The notes beneath the pieces were generated by a model that worked only from the letters and a program-made list of their open reading frames with translations, was not told where the DNA came from and ran no database searches. Below, piece by piece: positions 23,750-24,893 of a stretch of DNA of 24,893 bases. The position numbers and the translations under genes were made by a program. Numbering within the stretch: position 1 is the stretch's first letter; every line of letters begins with the position of its first letter. Source of the stretch: JBBRUG01 sp038247995 (lineage in GTDB: Bacteria > Chloroflexota > Chloroflexia > Chloroflexales > Chloroflexaceae); contig JBBRUG010000043.1 of NCBI GenBank assembly GCA_038247995.1, positions 1 through 24,893 on the forward strand, written 5' to 3'.

Positions 23750-24893
23750 ATGCAGCCGAATGAATCGCACGACACGACTGGCCGACCGGTTGGCCATTCT
23801 GGGAAGACTTCGCGACGACCGCGCTATGTATGGATCTGGCTCGTCCTTTGTGCGCTGCTCCTGGCGCCGCTGGCCGATCTCACCCACGATGAGGCGTTGG
23901 GGGCGGCTCGTCGGGCCTTGCCGTCCGAGGCAACGCTGGCTCAGTTTGAGCCGAACGACAACGTCACCGACCCGATGATCCTACCGGAGCCCGCAGCCGA
24001 CCTGCCGCCCGCGCGCGCGTCGGTGCGCACCAATCTGGTGTTCGGGTCGTTGCAGCCACCGGGGTATGCCGAGCGCCTGTACCTGCCGATGATCCGCACC
24101 GGCGGCGCCGCGCCCACGGTTGCGCGGGCCGCCCAGGATCCCCAACCTGCCCCCGCCCAGCGCGATGATCCGCGCCGTGGAAGCTGCCCTGCCGCGCCGC
24201 CGTGGGTGTCGCAGCACGGCATGAGCGAGAGCTTCTACGCCGAGGAGGATACCTGGGCCGAGGCGGGCTTCCGCCCAATTTCGGTCAGCGCCAACGGCAG
24301 CGGCGCCGCGGCGCGTTTCAGCGTGTTGTGGATCAGAGACGGTGCCTATCCGAATGCCTGGCGCCTGCGCCATGGCATGCCCGAGGCCCTCTACCAGCAA
24401 CGGCTTGTCGACTATGCAACCGAAGGCTATCGCCCGATCGCCGTCGATGTCTACGGCACGGAAGCCAACCCGCTGTATATCGCCATCTGGGTGCGCGACG
24501 ACCTGCCCTTTACAGCTTTCGTCAACGAGTCCGAGACGGACACCGGGACGATCATCGATCAGAACTGGGAGCAAGGCTTCCGCATGCTGTGGATCACCGG
24601 GCACTCGGGCGACGCAGTGGCGCGCTATAGCGGCATCTTCGTGCAAGACGGCATGCCGGACGCGGTTCAGTATGGCATGAGCGCTGACGGCCTGAATGAC
24701 ATTGTCGGGCCAGACCTTACCGCCCAGAATTACCGCATGATCCGGCTCAGCACCTACGAGGTGGCCGGCCAGGTGCGCTACGCCGGGGTCTGGGTGCGTG
24801 ACCCGGCGGCGTGCGGCAGCGTGCGCTGGGAGGCCTTCCCCGCGCATTCCTCGACCGAATACCAGATCAAGGCCAGCGCTCAGATCAATTTCA
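23750..24893 (+). CDS. secreted protein with polyglycine-hydrolase-type (BTRD1) tandem repeats, 3' partial
   Basis: 381 codons are visible and the frame is open at the window end. ATG 23750 follows a strong AGGAAGGAAAG site. A basic N-terminus (SRRPRY) and hydrophobic segment (VWIWLVLCALLLAPLA, about 27-42) form a signal peptide or anchor. A low-complexity P/A region (about 50-145) contains YLPMIRTG near residue 115, similar to the YLPL ends of secreted proteins. From about 155 come at least four repeats of roughly 45-50 residues with the pattern HGM...Y......GYRPI.V...G......Y..IWVRD, as in the structural repeats of fungal and bacterial polyglycine hydrolases. In those proteins a beta-lactamase-like serine hydrolase domain follows; whether one does here cannot be seen. 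Confidence 0.75.
   Translation, partial: MQPNESHDTTGRPVGHSGKTSRRPRYVWIWLVLCALLLAPLADLTHDEALGAARRALPSEATLAQFEPNDNVTDPMILPEPAADLPPARASVRTNLVFGSLQPPGYAERLYLPMIRTGGAAPTVARAAQDPQPAPAQRDDPRRGSCPAAPPWVSQHGMSESFYAEEDTWAEAGFRPISVSANGSGAAARFSVLWIRDGAYPNAWRLRHGMPEALYQQRLVDYATEGYRPIAVDVYGTEANPLYIAIWVRDDLPFTAFVNESETDTGTIIDQNWEQGFRMLWITGHSGDAVARYSGIFVQDGMPDAVQYGMSADGLNDIVGPDLTAQNYRMIRLSTYEVAGQVRYAGVWVRDPAACGSVRWEAFPAHSSTEYQIKASAQINF

Noticed and set aside
23750..23978. Plus-strand frame 23550-23978 in another phase as the true gene
   Set aside because: The frame from ATG 23750 has a strong ribosome site, a signal peptide and recognisable repeats; the other frame has none of these.

Overview
The window looks like chromosomal DNA from a high-GC, probably filamentous, bacterium of the Chloroflexota (class Chloroflexia, Roseiflexus/Kouleothrix-like). 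This is inferred, not proven. The grounds are the large S8 protease architecture, a secreted protein ending in a YLPL-type C-terminus, Thr/Pro-rich lipoprotein linkers, GAF-rich signalling proteins, and intergenic spacers full of short tandem and palindromic repeats. I see no phage, IS transposase, CRISPR array, rRNA or convincing tRNA.

Left part (1-5242). A minus-strand acetate kinase gene has its 3' end replaced by a 183-bp palindromic element with 15-bp terminal inverted repeats; the element starts at base 1, so the window edge probably coincides with a repeat. Upstream on the same strand is a double PRC-barrel protein. Then, on the plus strand, come a short gene followed by an in-frame TGA and further open frame, a ketopantoate reductase (panE) and an M24 (Xaa-Pro) peptidase. 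The last two are separated by heptamer and octamer simple repeats.

Middle (5243-13151). A 1279-residue secreted subtilisin-like protease carries two DUF4397 domains spliced between its catalytic His and the rest of the catalytic domain. It ends at a strong intrinsic terminator and is followed by a short dispersed palindromic repeat. On the minus strand are a lipoprotein and an operon in which an acyl-CoA dehydrogenase gene overlaps (TAGTG) a GAF-PAS-AAA+-Fis regulator that has lost the sigma54-contacting GAFTGA loop.

Right part (13152-24893). Plus-strand genes encode a secreted beta-propeller-like protein with a YLPLLRR end, a GAF-GAF-PAS protein without an output domain, an MFS transporter, a TolB-like lipoprotein with a perfect in-frame 21-bp tandem repeat, and a membrane M48 protease. 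Convergent with these, and overlapping the protease gene by 15 bp, is a minus-strand pair: an SPFH/slipin protein followed by a DUF2357/DUF524 PD-(D/E)XK nuclease. Its 5' side is a 580-bp spacer with three nested long hairpins. The window ends inside a secreted protein built of polyglycine-hydrolase-type repeats.

The most unusual points are the SPFH-nuclease pair beside an HtpX-like protease, the DUF4397 insertion inside a protease active domain, the element in ackA, and the structured region at 23243-23441. Motif positions were read by eye; no alignments, database searches or folding programs were run.
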